Source: Corynebacterium guangdongense
Lineage (GTDB): Bacteria > Actinomycetota > Actinomycetes > Mycobacteriales > Mycobacteriaceae
DNA length: 64,000 nt
NCBI RefSeq assembly: GCF_030408915.1
Contig: NZ_CP047654.1
Coordinates: 1,860,001 to 1,924,000 of the forward strand
Reading direction: 5' to 3'
This document shows, in pieces, positions 26,978-34,954 of this stretch (position 1 is the first letter of the stretch; each line of letters begins with the position of its first letter). The position numbers and the translations under genes were made by a program. Below the pieces are notes generated by a model, which saw only the letters and a list, made by a program, of their open reading frames with translations, ran no database searches and was not told the DNA's origin.

Positions 26978-27420
26978 CCTATCCCAAAACATTAGTGGAA
27001 GGCTGACGTTAAGCAGCCTCCGTTTCTCTACTGATATCCGTTAACCCCTACGTCACGGGTCAGCCTTTTCATTGAGTCGGAGCGACCTTACGCAGGTGGC
27101 GCGTGACCACGGGGGATCCACCGCACACTTTCCCTGTGAGGGAAGGCACAGCCGGACTTCCCGGCCTCATCCTTTAGTTGGAACCCGTTCGGGGCCTGCC
27201 GAAAGGTTGAAGTATTTCACCTCGCCGACATGCCCGCCGCCGGCGCTTCCGGCCCGGCCGCGATCCCGGGGTGGCAGGTGGGACCATGGCCCCCCACCGC
27301 CTAAAGTGGGCTGCAACCAATCCGGCTGCCTCCACCGTGGTCCGGACCGATTCGCCCGCGCAGGCCCGTCCTGCCGAGCCACCGCATCGGGCCGGCCCGG
27401 TCGGTGGCACCGGATCTGCA

Positions 27421-27434
27421 CCTTATATATAAGG
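27421..27434. promoter_or_regulatory. AT-rich palindrome overlapping the ltsA ribosome binding site
   Basis: CCTTATATATAAGG is a perfect 14-bp palindrome. Its right end is part of the AAGGAAGAG ribosome binding site of ltsA, about 14 bases from the ATG. It could be an operator, or form a weak hairpin at the translation start. Confidence 0.5.
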
Positions 27435-27447
27435 AAGAGAGTTTTAC

Positions 27448-29379
27448 ATGTGCGGTCTTCTCGCCATGCTGACCACCGACGGTAACGGCGCCGAGTTCGT
27501 GAACGCCGTCGAGAGCGGTCTGCCCTGTATGCGCCACCGTGGCCCCGACGCTGCCGGCACCTGGCACGACGATAAGGCGGTCTTCGGCTTCAACCGTCTG
27601 TCGATCATCGACCTCGCCCACTCCCACCAGCCCCTGCGGTGGGGCCCGGAGGAGAACCCCGAGCGTTACGCGATGACGTTCAACGGCGAGATCTACAACT
27701 ACATTGAGCTGCGTGCGCAGCTGCAGTCGCTGGGCGGTTACGAGTTCCGCACTTCGGGGGACTCGGAGACGATCGTCGTCGGCTTCCACCATTGGGGCGA
27801 GAAGGTGGTCGAGCACCTGCGCGGCATGTTCGCCTTCGTCATCTGGGACACCGAGACGGACACCATGTTCGCGGCCCGGGACCAGTTCGGCATCAAGCCG
27901 CTGTACTACGCCACCACCGACGCGGGCACAGTGTTCGCCTCCGAGAAGAAGTCGATCCTGGAGATGGCCGAGCCCCTCGGTCTGGACCTCACCCTTGACC
28001 GCCGGGCGGTTCAGCACTACGTGGATCTGCAGTACACCCCCGAACCGGAAAGTCTCCACGCCGGCATCCGCCGGGTGGAGTCGGGCTGCACGGTGACCCT
28101 GAAGCCGGGCGGCACCGTCGTCTCCGAGCGCTACTTCAAGCCGACGTTCGAGGTGCGTTCGGTGCCGAAGGGTTCCGAGCAGGCCCTGTTCGACCGCATC
28201 GCCGAGGTCCTGGACGATTCCGTCGCCAAGCACATGCGTGCCGACGTGACCGTGGGCTCCTTCCTCTCGGGCGGCATCGATTCCACCGCCATCGCCGCCC
28301 TGGCCAAGAAGTACAACCCGGATCTGCTGACCTTCACCACCGGCTTCGAGCGCGAGGGTTACTCCGAGATCGACGTCGCGGCGGAATCCGCCGAAGCGAT
28401 CGGGGCCGAGCACATCGTCAAGGTCGTCTCCCCGGAGGAGTACGCCACCGCCATCCCGAAGATCATGTGGTACCTCGACGACCCGGTCGCCGACCCCTCG
28501 CTGGTGCCGCTCTACTTCGTGGCAGAAACCGCCCGTAAGCACGTCAAGGTGGTTCTCTCCGGCGAGGGCGCGGACGAACTCTTCGGCGGTTACACCATCT
28601 ACAAGGAGCCGCTGTCCCTGGCGCCCTTCGAGAAGATTCCGGACCCGATGCTCAGGGGCCTGCGCACGCTCGGTCAGATGCTGCCGGACGGGATGAAGGG
28701 CAAGTCCCTTCTCGACCGGGGAACCCAGCCGATGGAGGATCGCTACTACGGCAACGCCCGCAACTTCACCTACGAGCAGCTCGAGCGCGTCCTGCCCTGG
28801 GCCAAGCCCGAGTGGGACCACAGGGAGGTCACCGCGCCGATCTACCAGGTCTCCAAGGAGCTGGGCATGGATCCGGTGGCACGGATGCAGCACCTGGACC
28901 TGTTCACCTGGATGCGCGGCGACATCCTCGTCAAGGCCGACAAGATCAACATGGCCAACTCCCTCGAGCTGCGGGTCCCCTTCCTGGACAAGGAGGTCTT
29001 CGAGGTCGCCCAGACCATCCCGCACGAACTGAAGATCGCCAACGGCACGACGAAATACGCTCTGCGCAAGGCCCTGGAGCAGATCGTTCCGCCGCACGTG
29101 CTGCACCGCAGGAAGCTGGGTTTCCCGGTGCCGATGCGCCATTGGCTCGCCGGCGAAGAGCTCTTCGGGTGGGCGCAGGACACCATCACCGAGTCCCAGA
29201 CCGAGGACATCTTCAACAAGAAGGAGGTCCTGGAGATGCTCAAGGAGCACCGCGACGGCGTCTCCGACCACTCCCGCCGCCTGTGGACGGTCCTGTGCTT
29301 CATGGTCTGGCACGGAATCTTCGTCGAGAAGCGCATCACCCCGGACATCGAGGAGCGCGACTACCCGGTGAAGCTCTAG
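27448..29379 (+). CDS. ltsA: Glutamine-dependent amidotransferase LtsA (asparagine synthetase family)
   Basis: A 643-residue AsnB-type enzyme. The glutaminase domain begins with catalytic Cys2 (MCGLLAML), and the synthetase domain has the ATP pyrophosphatase loop SGGIDSTAIAALA near residue 270. In corynebacteria LtsA amidates the meso-diaminopimelate of peptidoglycan; loss gives lysozyme sensitivity. That role is inferred from its position between ctaC and the A-type Fe-S gene, which is the ltsA slot. The ATG has a clear AAGGAAGAG upstream. No good terminator is visible after the stop. Confidence 0.9.
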   Translation: MCGLLAMLTTDGNGAEFVNAVESGLPCMRHRGPDAAGTWHDDKAVFGFNRLSIIDLAHSHQPLRWGPEENPERYAMTFNGEIYNYIELRAQLQSLGGYEFRTSGDSETIVVGFHHWGEKVVEHLRGMFAFVIWDTETDTMFAARDQFGIKPLYYATTDAGTVFASEKKSILEMAEPLGLDLTLDRRAVQHYVDLQYTPEPESLHAGIRRVESGCTVTLKPGGTVVSERYFKPTFEVRSVPKGSEQALFDRIAEVLDDSVAKHMRADVTVGSFLSGGIDSTAIAALAKKYNPDLLTFTTGFEREGYSEIDVAAESAEAIGAEHIVKVVSPEEYATAIPKIMWYLDDPVADPSLVPLYFVAETARKHVKVVLSGEGADELFGGYTIYKEPLSLAPFEKIPDPMLRGLRTLGQMLPDGMKGKSLLDRGTQPMEDRYYGNARNFTYEQLERVLPWAKPEWDHREVTAPIYQVSKELGMDPVARMQHLDLFTWMRGDILVKADKINMANSLELRVPFLDKEVFEVAQTIPHELKIANGTTKYALRKALEQIVPPHVLHRRKLGFPVPMRHWLAGEELFGWAQDTITESQTEDIFNKKEVLEMLKEHRDGVSDHSRRLWTVLCFMVWHGIFVEKRITPDIEERDYPVKL

Positions 29380-29604
29380 GGACGGGGGCACCGGCCTCGT
29401 CAGGCCCCAAGAAGGTGGTCGGTTCGCCGCCGTCACCTCCGACGTTATGGCGGGGCGGGCGGTTCGTGGCCTGGACGCGGCGGTGGCCCGGGAGCACGCG
29501 TCGGGCGAGACCGCTCCCCCGCCACCAGCGGTATCCTGCCGCTGCCCCCACCCTGGCCTCCTGCGGGGTGATGGGCCTGCGGGCGCGAAGGGGGATCCAC
29601 AACG

Positions 29605-29981
29605 GATGACAGCCTCAAGGTGGTGGAGTCCGTCATTGCACCGGCCGGCATCGGGGTCAACGGACCCCTGGTACGCCTCGTGTTCAGGCGGGCGGTACGC
29701 CTCAATCGGCTCCGGCCTGGCGGGCGGCCTGGACCGCAACCAGCCGGGGGGATCCTGATTAACAGGATTTCCGTTACGTCGCCTATGCGGTCGGCGTCAC
29801 GTACGCCGTCTCGGACACCCCGGTGACCGACCGCGAGGTGCGCTGGCCCGTGGCCACTCATGAGCTCTACCCGGGTGTCTTCGGTGCCAGGATGCCGGCG
29901 ATTGCGCCCGACGTGCTTCTCGAGGGCCGGTTCAGCGTCAGCTGGACTCGGAGTTGTTGCCGCGCAGCGGCAGGATGACCC
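29605..29981 (+). pseudogene. Possible degenerate coding remnant
   Basis: Two plus-strand stretches look coding but sit in different frames. Around 29605-29700 the frame reads DDSLKVVESVIAPAGIGV, and from 29763 to 29981 another reads YVAYAVGVTYAVSDTPVTD and further protein-like text to about WPVATHELYPG and VLLEGRF. Neither has a start codon or ribosome binding site, and the second runs into the 3' end of the DUF1266 gene. I do not recognise a family. The rest of 29380-29600 shows nothing coding that I can support. Confidence 0.3.
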
Positions 29982-30828
29982 AGGGCGAGTGACCGTGCCG
30001 CAGCATCCATGCGCCGGCGATCTGATCGTCGAAGTTCTTTTCGGTGTCGCCGATCCAGTACCGGCGGGCCAGGTGATAGGCGTCCTGGAACTCTCTCCAG
30101 TCGCGATAGCGTTCCTGGTTCATGACCGTCATGGCCCGCAGGTAGGGCTCCACGTCCGTGACGGTGGCCAGCCCGACGCGAGTACCGGCCCAGGCCAGCA
30201 CGGACAGTCGCTTGATGTTCCAGGCGAGCAGCGTCCTCGGCAACCGCTTCGCCGGGGGCAGGGCCAGGTCTGCGATGTCCTCCAGGAAGGGGGCGGTCAG
30301 TTTATCCCACCACCGGCGGGCGAACCCCTCCCCCATTCCCGCGTCCCGGCCTCGGGCGACGGCGGTGGCCTCCAACTGCGCGGCCTTCGCCGCCCGTTGT
30401 GGCCGGGGTTCTTCCGCCACTTGGACGATCTCGGGGTGCAACACGTCGTAGGCCAGGACCTGCTCCTCCATCTTCGTCGCCAGCTCACCGATGTTCGACA
30501 TCAGGTCCGCCTTGGTCTCGATGCCCCAGGATTTCTTCAGCAGCGCGGTCAGGCCCGTGTACTCGCAGTTGCCCGCCGTCCGGGACAACCATCCCTTGGG
30601 TTCGACGACCTTGTCGGGGCCGTCGACGTAGCGCGCGTCCAGAACGGTCGCCATCGGCACACTGGCCGCGAAGCCGCGCTGCAGCTGTCCGTCCAGAGCA
30701 TTCGACCACAGGAGGTAGGAGGGCATCATCCGCTGAAACTTGGTGTTGGTCAGCAGCAGCGGGTGATGGAGGAACTCCTCGTAGGTGGTGATGGAATGCT
30801 CGTCGGTGAAGGCGATGAACGGGTGCAT
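29938..30828 (-). CDS. DUF1266 domain protein
   Basis: A 296-residue, probably cytosolic protein. The C-terminal third (residues about 160-290) resembles DUF1266: WDKLTAPFLEDIADL, LLAWNIKRLSVLAWAGTRVG, RDWREFQDAYHLARRYW and a final SPWVILPL. The family's function is unknown. Translation is taken from the ATG at 30828, next to GTGGGGG; an ATG 12 codons further up is an alternative. It reads toward the ltsA end and lies between a remnant region and the A-type Fe-S gene, so its setting suggests an inserted gene. Confidence 0.7.
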   Translation of the reverse strand: MHPFIAFTDEHSITTYEEFLHHPLLLTNTKFQRMMPSYLLWSNALDGQLQRGFAASVPMATVLDARYVDGPDKVVEPKGWLSRTAGNCEYTGLTALLKKSWGIETKADLMSNIGELATKMEEQVLAYDVLHPEIVQVAEEPRPQRAAKAAQLEATAVARGRDAGMGEGFARRWWDKLTAPFLEDIADLALPPAKRLPRTLLAWNIKRLSVLAWAGTRVGLATVTDVEPYLRAMTVMNQERYRDWREFQDAYHLARRYWIGDTEKNFDDQIAGAWMLRHGHSPWVILPLRGNNSESS

Positions 30829-30934
30829 GTCCCCCACAATATGACACGTCCCCGAATGCACCACCAGCTGGGGCGAGCCTCACAGCGACCTGTCAGACTG
30901 GGGGAGTTTTATACGTGGATGCTGTGTGAAAAAA

Positions 30935-30940
30935 ATTATA
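30935..30940 (-). promoter_or_regulatory. Probable promoter -10 of the DUF1266 gene
   Basis: TATAAT on the minus strand, in an AT-rich stretch of about 30 bp, lies about 107 bp before the start codon. The -35 is poor. Confidence 0.4.
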
Positions 30941-30960
30941 GATAGGGTTTTGCTGACCGG

Positions 30961-30998
30961 AAAATGCTCCCGCCCCACCGAATCGTGACGGCGGGGCG
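30961..30998 (-). terminator. Terminator after the A-type Fe-S carrier gene
   Basis: CGCCCCACC at 30971-30979 and GGCGGGGCG at 30990-30998 pair with one G-U around a ten-base loop, and on the minus strand GGAGCATTTT follows the stem. Confidence 0.6.
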
Positions 30999-31015
30999 AG
31001 TGGCGAAAAGAGAGG

Positions 31016-31360
31016 TTAGTTGAAGGAGTCTCCGCAGGCGCAGGAGCCACCGGCGTTCGGGTTGTCAATGGTGAAGCCCTGGGACTCGATGGTGTCGGCG
31101 AAGTCGATGGTGGCGCCGGCCAGGTACGGCACGGACATCTTGTCCACGACCAGGCTCACGCCTGCGACATTGTCGACCTGATCGCCGTCCAGCGATCGGT
31201 CGTCGAAGTAGAGCTGGTAGCGCAGGCCTGCACAGCCGCCCGGCTGGACGGCGATACGCAGGGAAAGGTCGTCGCGACCCTCCTGGTCGAGCAGGGCCTT
31301 GGCCTTGGAGGCCGCAGCCTCGGAGAGGATAACGCCGGTGTTAGAGGTCGGGGCAGTCAT
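31016..31360 (-). CDS. erpA: A-type iron-sulfur carrier / insertion protein
   Basis: A 114-residue HesB/IscA-type protein that carries Fe-S clusters to apoproteins. The three ligand cysteines are in GGCAGLRYQL and at the C-terminus in GGSCACGDSF, the C-x(n)-C-x-C pattern of the family. The isolated gene (no suf or isc neighbours) and the Fe-S- and lipoyl-rich surroundings fit the general carrier called ErpA in actinobacteria. The ATG at 31360 has AAGGAGAAG upstream (minus strand). Confidence 0.9.
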   Translation of the reverse strand: MTAPTSNTGVILSEAAASKAKALLDQEGRDDLSLRIAVQPGGCAGLRYQLYFDDRSLDGDQVDNVAGVSLVVDKMSVPYLAGATIDFADTIESQGFTIDNPNAGGSCACGDSFN

Positions 31361-31473
31361 GAAAGCTTCTCCTTAGTACCTTCCTGAAGAGACTTCTCGT
31401 CTTAGTGTCCGAGACATTCCTCCGACTTTTGCCGGATAAATGTCGTCTGTTGTGGCCCACAATACTCCTGTCG

Positions 31474-31571
31474 TCACATTCAGGGAACCCGCCGGGTGCC
31501 TCGAGCTCTGGGAGTCCCCCGCCGGGGCCGGGTATCCGCGGAAAACGGGCTGGCGATCCCGCTGAATGTGA
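31474..31571. repeat. 10-bp inverted repeat spanning 98 bp in the erpA-DUF3043 divergent region
   Basis: TCACATTCAG at 31474-31483 and CTGAATGTGA at 31562-31571 are exact inverted copies; with one unpaired base the match extends to about 14 bp. The 78-bp interior is GC-rich. It could be a long hairpin, paired operators, or a small insertion. It occupies most of the 292-bp gap between divergent genes. Confidence 0.5.
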
Positions 31572-31645
31572 AAAGGATGCTGCGGATGCACCCTGTGCAA
31601 CGCTCGGCGAGTCCGAGTTATTCCCGAAATCACCCCGGAGCCTTG

Positions 31646-31651
31646 TACCCT
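31646..31651 (+). promoter_or_regulatory. Promoter -10 of the DUF3043 gene
   Basis: TACCCT lies seven bases before the GTG at 31659, the leaderless spacing seen at several genes in this window. The ATG at 31653 would then be just upstream of the transcript start, so GTG may be the real start. Confidence 0.5.
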
Positions 31652-31652
31652 G

Positions 31653-32414
31653 ATGACTGTGAAACTCCCGTGGCAGAAAACTGATGGCGATGGCACTGAC
31701 TCGACCGACTCCGGGCGGAAGCCCGTGGGCTCCGGTGGATCGACGAAGGTCACCGGCGGTGCCGCAGTCGACGACCCCGTAGGCTCCGTGCCCGCTGACG
31801 AGCCGGGCAAGCACCCGAAGGGCTACACCCCGCCGAAGGGCCGCGCGACGCCGTCGCGACGCGAGCAGGAGATTCAGCGCGGCGTCATCCGCGATCCCAA
31901 CGCCATGTCCACCGCACAGGCTTCCCAGCGCCGCAAGGAGCTGAAGAAGTCCATGTCCAAGGAGGAGTGGAAGGACTACAAGAAGAGGGAGCGCGAGGAG
32001 ACCCGCGAGCGCAACCGCATCCAGCAGGAGCGGATGGCGGCCGGCGACGAACGCTACCTGCCGGCCAATGACCGTGGCGAGGAGAAGCGTTTCGTCCGTG
32101 ACTGGGTCGACTCCCGCCGCTTCCTGGCCGAGTGGGTCATGCCGGGCGCCTTCATTCTCCTTATGATCATGGTGGTGGGCACCTTCGCCCCGGCGGTGGC
32201 CTCCGCCTCCTCGATCGTGGGCATGATCTTCATCCTCTACCTGCTGGTGGAGGGCATCCTGATCGGCCGCGGAGCCAACCGTGCGGTCCGCAACCGCTTC
32301 CCGGGTACCGCCCAGGCCGGATTCGGCCTCGGTTTCTACGCCTTCTCCCGTGCCTCCCAGCCACGTCGCTGGCGCACCCCGCGCCCCCGCGTCAAGCGCG
32401 GCGACACCGTGTAA
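31653..32414 (+). CDS. DUF3043 membrane protein
   Basis: A 253-residue protein of the actinobacterial DUF3043 family. Residues 1-70 are hydrophilic with Gly, Asp and Pro; a helical charged stretch follows (QEIQRGVIRDPNAMSTAQ to RERNRIQQERM). Two membrane helices lie at about residues 162-182 and 188-208, and the C-terminus is basic. Function is unknown. I give the ATG at 31653, but a GTG at 31659 in the same frame is seven bases after a TACCCT promoter element and may be the true leaderless start. The gene is divergent from the A-type Fe-S carrier. Confidence 0.85.
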   Translation: MTVKLPWQKTDGDGTDSTDSGRKPVGSGGSTKVTGGAAVDDPVGSVPADEPGKHPKGYTPPKGRATPSRREQEIQRGVIRDPNAMSTAQASQRRKELKKSMSKEEWKDYKKREREETRERNRIQQERMAAGDERYLPANDRGEEKRFVRDWVDSRRFLAEWVMPGAFILLMIMVVGTFAPAVASASSIVGMIFILYLLVEGILIGRGANRAVRNRFPGTAQAGFGLGFYAFSRASQPRRWRTPRPRVKRGDTV

Positions 32415-32474
32415 ACGGGGCGTAGGCACCTCCCGCCGCACCGTCTCCACCGCACCCCGCACCGCCTGGCCCAC

Positions 32475-32480
32475 TAGGCT
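32475..32480 (+). promoter_or_regulatory. Promoter -10 upstream of cobT
   Basis: TAGGCT lies seven bases before the GTG of a 21-codon open frame and about 87 bp before the cobT ATG. Confidence 0.4.
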
Positions 32481-32487
32481 GTGTGGG

Positions 32488-32553
32488 GTGCGTGTCGTTT
32501 CCGCCCCGGGTCCGGGGCAGCGACGTCACCTGATCCGCCTGAACATCGCCTGA
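32488..32553 (+). CDS. Possible leaderless 21-residue peptide upstream of cobT
   Basis: GTG at 32488 starts a 21-codon frame (VRVVSAPGPGQRRHLIRLNI and one Ala) ending TGA at 32551-32553, immediately before the AAGGAGCC ribosome binding site of cobT. Its GTG is spaced seven bases from a TAGGCT element. It is Arg-rich and could be a translated leader that couples to cobT, or chance. No similarity is known to me. Confidence 0.3.
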   Translation: MRVVSAPGPGQRRHLIRLNIA

Positions 32554-32566
32554 AGGAGCCTGTCCC

Positions 32567-33634
32567 ATGGACGCGACCCCACCCACCGGTATCTCTGCCC
32601 CGTTCGGCCCCGTCCAGGCCCCGGACGAAGGCTCGCAGATCCGGATGGCGGAGCTGCTCGCGTCCACTCCGCGGGGCCGCTCCTACGGTCGGCTCGCCGC
32701 GGTGGGCGTACTGGCCGCCGGGTGGCACGGTGAGGTTCCGCCCCGCCCCATCACCCAGGCGCGCGTGGTGGTCTTCGCCGGTGATCACGGCATCGCCGAA
32801 CGCGGGATTTCAGCCTATTCGCCGGGGGCCTCGCTTCAGCAGGCCACGGAAATCCGGGCCGGTGGCGGGGCCGTGCAGTCCATGGCGCGTGCGGCCGACG
32901 CCACGGTGCGTCTGGTCGACGTCTCCCTCGATCACGAGGCCTGGGGCGAGGAGCGGGTGAGCCGGTCCAGCGGCGCCATCGACGTGACGGACGCGATGGA
33001 CGCCGGGCAACTGGAGCGTGCCCTGGAGATCGGCAGGAAGGTCGCCGACCAGGAGATCGACGCCGGTGCGGACCTGCTCATTCCCGGAGACCTCGGGGTG
33101 GGCAACACCACCGTCGCGGCGGCCCTGATGGGAATGTTCACGCGGACGGAACCGGTCGCGGTCGTGGGCCCGGGTTCCGGGGCCGACGACGAGATGTGGA
33201 AGCGCAAGGTCGCCGTCATCCGGGACGCGATGTTCCGGGTGCGCCACCTGCGGGCCGAGCCGCTGGAGGTGCTGCGCAGGATCGGCTCGCCGGATATCGC
33301 CGCGCTGGTCGGTTTCATCGGCCAGGCCGTCAGCCGACGCACCCCGGTGCTTCTCGACGGCGCGCCGGTCACCGTCGCCGCCTACCTCGTCCACCGGCTT
33401 GCCGACGGCGCCGCCCAGTGGTTCATCGCCGGGCAACTGACCCCGGAACCGGCCCATCTGCTGGCGCTGCAGAAGCTGGACCTCACTCCTCTGCTCGCCC
33501 TGGAAATGACGACGGGACAGGGCGTCGGCGCCCTGGCCGCGCTTCCCCTGATCACCTCGGCCATCGAGTTGGCCGGCGATGAGGCGGCGCTGCGGGCGGG
33601 CGACGACGCAGAGCGGGAACCTGAGGAGGAGTAA
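32567..33634 (+). CDS. cobT: Nicotinate-nucleotide:dimethylbenzimidazole phosphoribosyltransferase (CobT)
   Basis: Expected to make alpha-ribazole phosphate for the lower ligand of cobalamin (355 residues). FAGDHGIAERGISAYSP near residue 70 and GDLGVGNTT near 181 match the family. The C-terminal motif usually reads G-E-G-x-G-A with a catalytic Glu; here it is GQGVGA near residue 321, so Gln replaces Glu. The usual cobU and cobS neighbours are absent. The ATG follows AAGGAGCC. The gene may still be active, have altered chemistry, or be decaying, although the frame is intact. Confidence 0.87.
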   Translation: MDATPPTGISAPFGPVQAPDEGSQIRMAELLASTPRGRSYGRLAAVGVLAAGWHGEVPPRPITQARVVVFAGDHGIAERGISAYSPGASLQQATEIRAGGGAVQSMARAADATVRLVDVSLDHEAWGEERVSRSSGAIDVTDAMDAGQLERALEIGRKVADQEIDAGADLLIPGDLGVGNTTVAAALMGMFTRTEPVAVVGPGSGADDEMWKRKVAVIRDAMFRVRHLRAEPLEVLRRIGSPDIAALVGFIGQAVSRRTPVLLDGAPVTVAAYLVHRLADGAAQWFIAGQLTPEPAHLLALQKLDLTPLLALEMTTGQGVGALAALPLITSAIELAGDEAALRAGDDAEREPEEE

Positions 33635-33640
33635 GGGGAG

Positions 33641-33696
33641 GAAAAAGCCCCTCCCCGCGGCAACCAGGGTGCCCGGTGCCGCGGGGAGGGATTCTT
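33641..33696. terminator. Bidirectional terminator between cobT and ilvE
   Basis: Arms at 33649-33662 and 33677-33690 are perfect 14-bp inverted copies. ATTCTT follows on the plus strand and TTTTTC on the minus strand, serving the convergent cobT and ilvE. Confidence 0.8.
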
Positions 33697-33767
33697 ACCA
33701 GATACGTGTCTCTAGAGGTGCCACCGTGACCTGCGGGTGGAGGTTCGAGTGGCGGGGTGGGCGACGA

Positions 33768-34871
33768 TTACTTCACCAGGGTGTGGACCCAACCGTGGAG
33801 GTCCTCGACAACGCCGCGCTGGATGCCGGTGAGGCGTTCGCGCATGGCCATGGTGACGTCACCCGGCCGGTTGTCGTTGACGGTGAACTCGCCGTGGGCG
33901 GACAGGACGCGGCCGACCGGGGTCAGCACGGCGGCAGTGCCGCAGGCCATGGCTTCCGTCATCTCGCCGGAGGTTGCGGCGTCATGCCATTCCTGGGTGG
34001 AGATGCGGCGTTCCTCCGTCTCATAACCCAGGTCGCGGGCGACTTGGAGCAGGGAGTCACGGGTGACGCCGGCGAGCAGGGAGCCGGAGAGTTCCGGGGT
34101 GACGATCTTGGCGGTCTCGCCGTCACGGTAGACGAACAGCAGGTTCATGCCGCCCATCTCCTCGATGTACTTGTGCTCGATGGCGTCAAGCCAGACGACC
34201 TGATCGCAGCCCTTCTGCTCCGCCTGGGCCTGCGCGAGAAGCGAGGCGGCGTAGTTGCCGGCGAACTTGGCCTCGCCGGTGCCTCCCGGGGCGGCGCGGG
34301 TGTACTCCTCGCTCAGCCAAACGCTGACGGGCTTTATCCCGCCCTTGAAGTAGGCGCCGGAGGGCGAGGCGATGACGAAGTAGGTGTACTTGTCGGCCGG
34401 GCTCACACCGAGGGAGACCTCGGTGGAGATCATGAACGGGCGCAGGTACAGCGCGGCTTCGCCGCCGGCGGCCGGGACCCAGTCACGGTCCACGTCGACG
34501 AGCTGACGGATGGACTCGACGAAGGTCTCGACGGGCAGTTCGGGCATCGCCATCCGGGCGGCGGAACGCTGGAAGCGGCGGGCGTTCTCCTCCGGACGGA
34601 AGGTGGCGATGGAGCCGTCCGGCTGGCGGTATGCCTTGATGCCCTCGAAGATGGCCTGGCCGTAGTGAAAGACCGTGGTGGCCGGGTCCATCGGGATCGG
34701 GGCGTAGGGACGGACCTGGGCGTTGTGCCAGCCGTTGTCCTCGTCCCACTCGATGGTGACCATGTGGTCGGTGAAGTTCTTGCCAAAAGCCGGGTTTGCG
34801 AGGATCGCGTCACGCGCCTCATCCGTAACCGGCGACGGGTTCTTCGTGATGGAAAATTCTAGAGACGTCAT
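33768..34871 (-). CDS. ilvE: Branched-chain amino acid aminotransferase
   Basis: PLP-dependent aminotransferase (367 residues) for leucine, isoleucine and valine and their keto acids. Class IV signatures are present: [15 protein letters not shown] near residue 77, LRPFMIST near 146 and the active-site lysine region [13 protein letters not shown] near 235. Length matches type II BCATs. I start at the ATG at 34869-34871; the in-frame upstream part has no family similarity. A TAAGGT hexamer seven bases before the ATG and no ribosome binding site suggest a leaderless mRNA. It is divergent from pepA. Confidence 0.94.
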   Translation of the reverse strand: MTSLEFSITKNPSPVTDEARDAILANPAFGKNFTDHMVTIEWDEDNGWHNAQVRPYAPIPMDPATTVFHYGQAIFEGIKAYRQPDGSIATFRPEENARRFQRSAARMAMPELPVETFVESIRQLVDVDRDWVPAAGGEAALYLRPFMISTEVSLGVSPADKYTYFVIASPSGAYFKGGIKPVSVWLSEEYTRAAPGGTGEAKFAGNYAASLLAQAQAEQKGCDQVVWLDAIEHKYIEEMGGMNLLFVYRDGETAKIVTPELSGSLLAGVTRDSLLQVARDLGYETEERRISTQEWHDAATSGEMTEAMACGTAAVLTPVGRVLSAHGEFTVNDNRPGDVTMAMRERLTGIQRGVVEDLHGWVHTLVK

Positions 34872-34878
34872 GGCCTGC

Positions 34879-34884
34879 ACCTTA
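34879..34884 (-). promoter_or_regulatory. ilvE promoter -10, leaderless type
   Basis: TAAGGT on the minus strand, seven bases before the ATG. Confidence 0.5.
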
Positions 34885-34954
34885 CCCCTGGGCTGCGGCG
34901 CGTCGATAAGCTGGTGGGCACGTTCGAGTACCACCCCAGCAGAAGGAGTTTTTC

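Noticed and set aside
32415-32566. Cobalamin riboswitch looked for upstream of cobT
   Set aside because: The B12-box wording (GCCACTG) and enough leader length are both missing.
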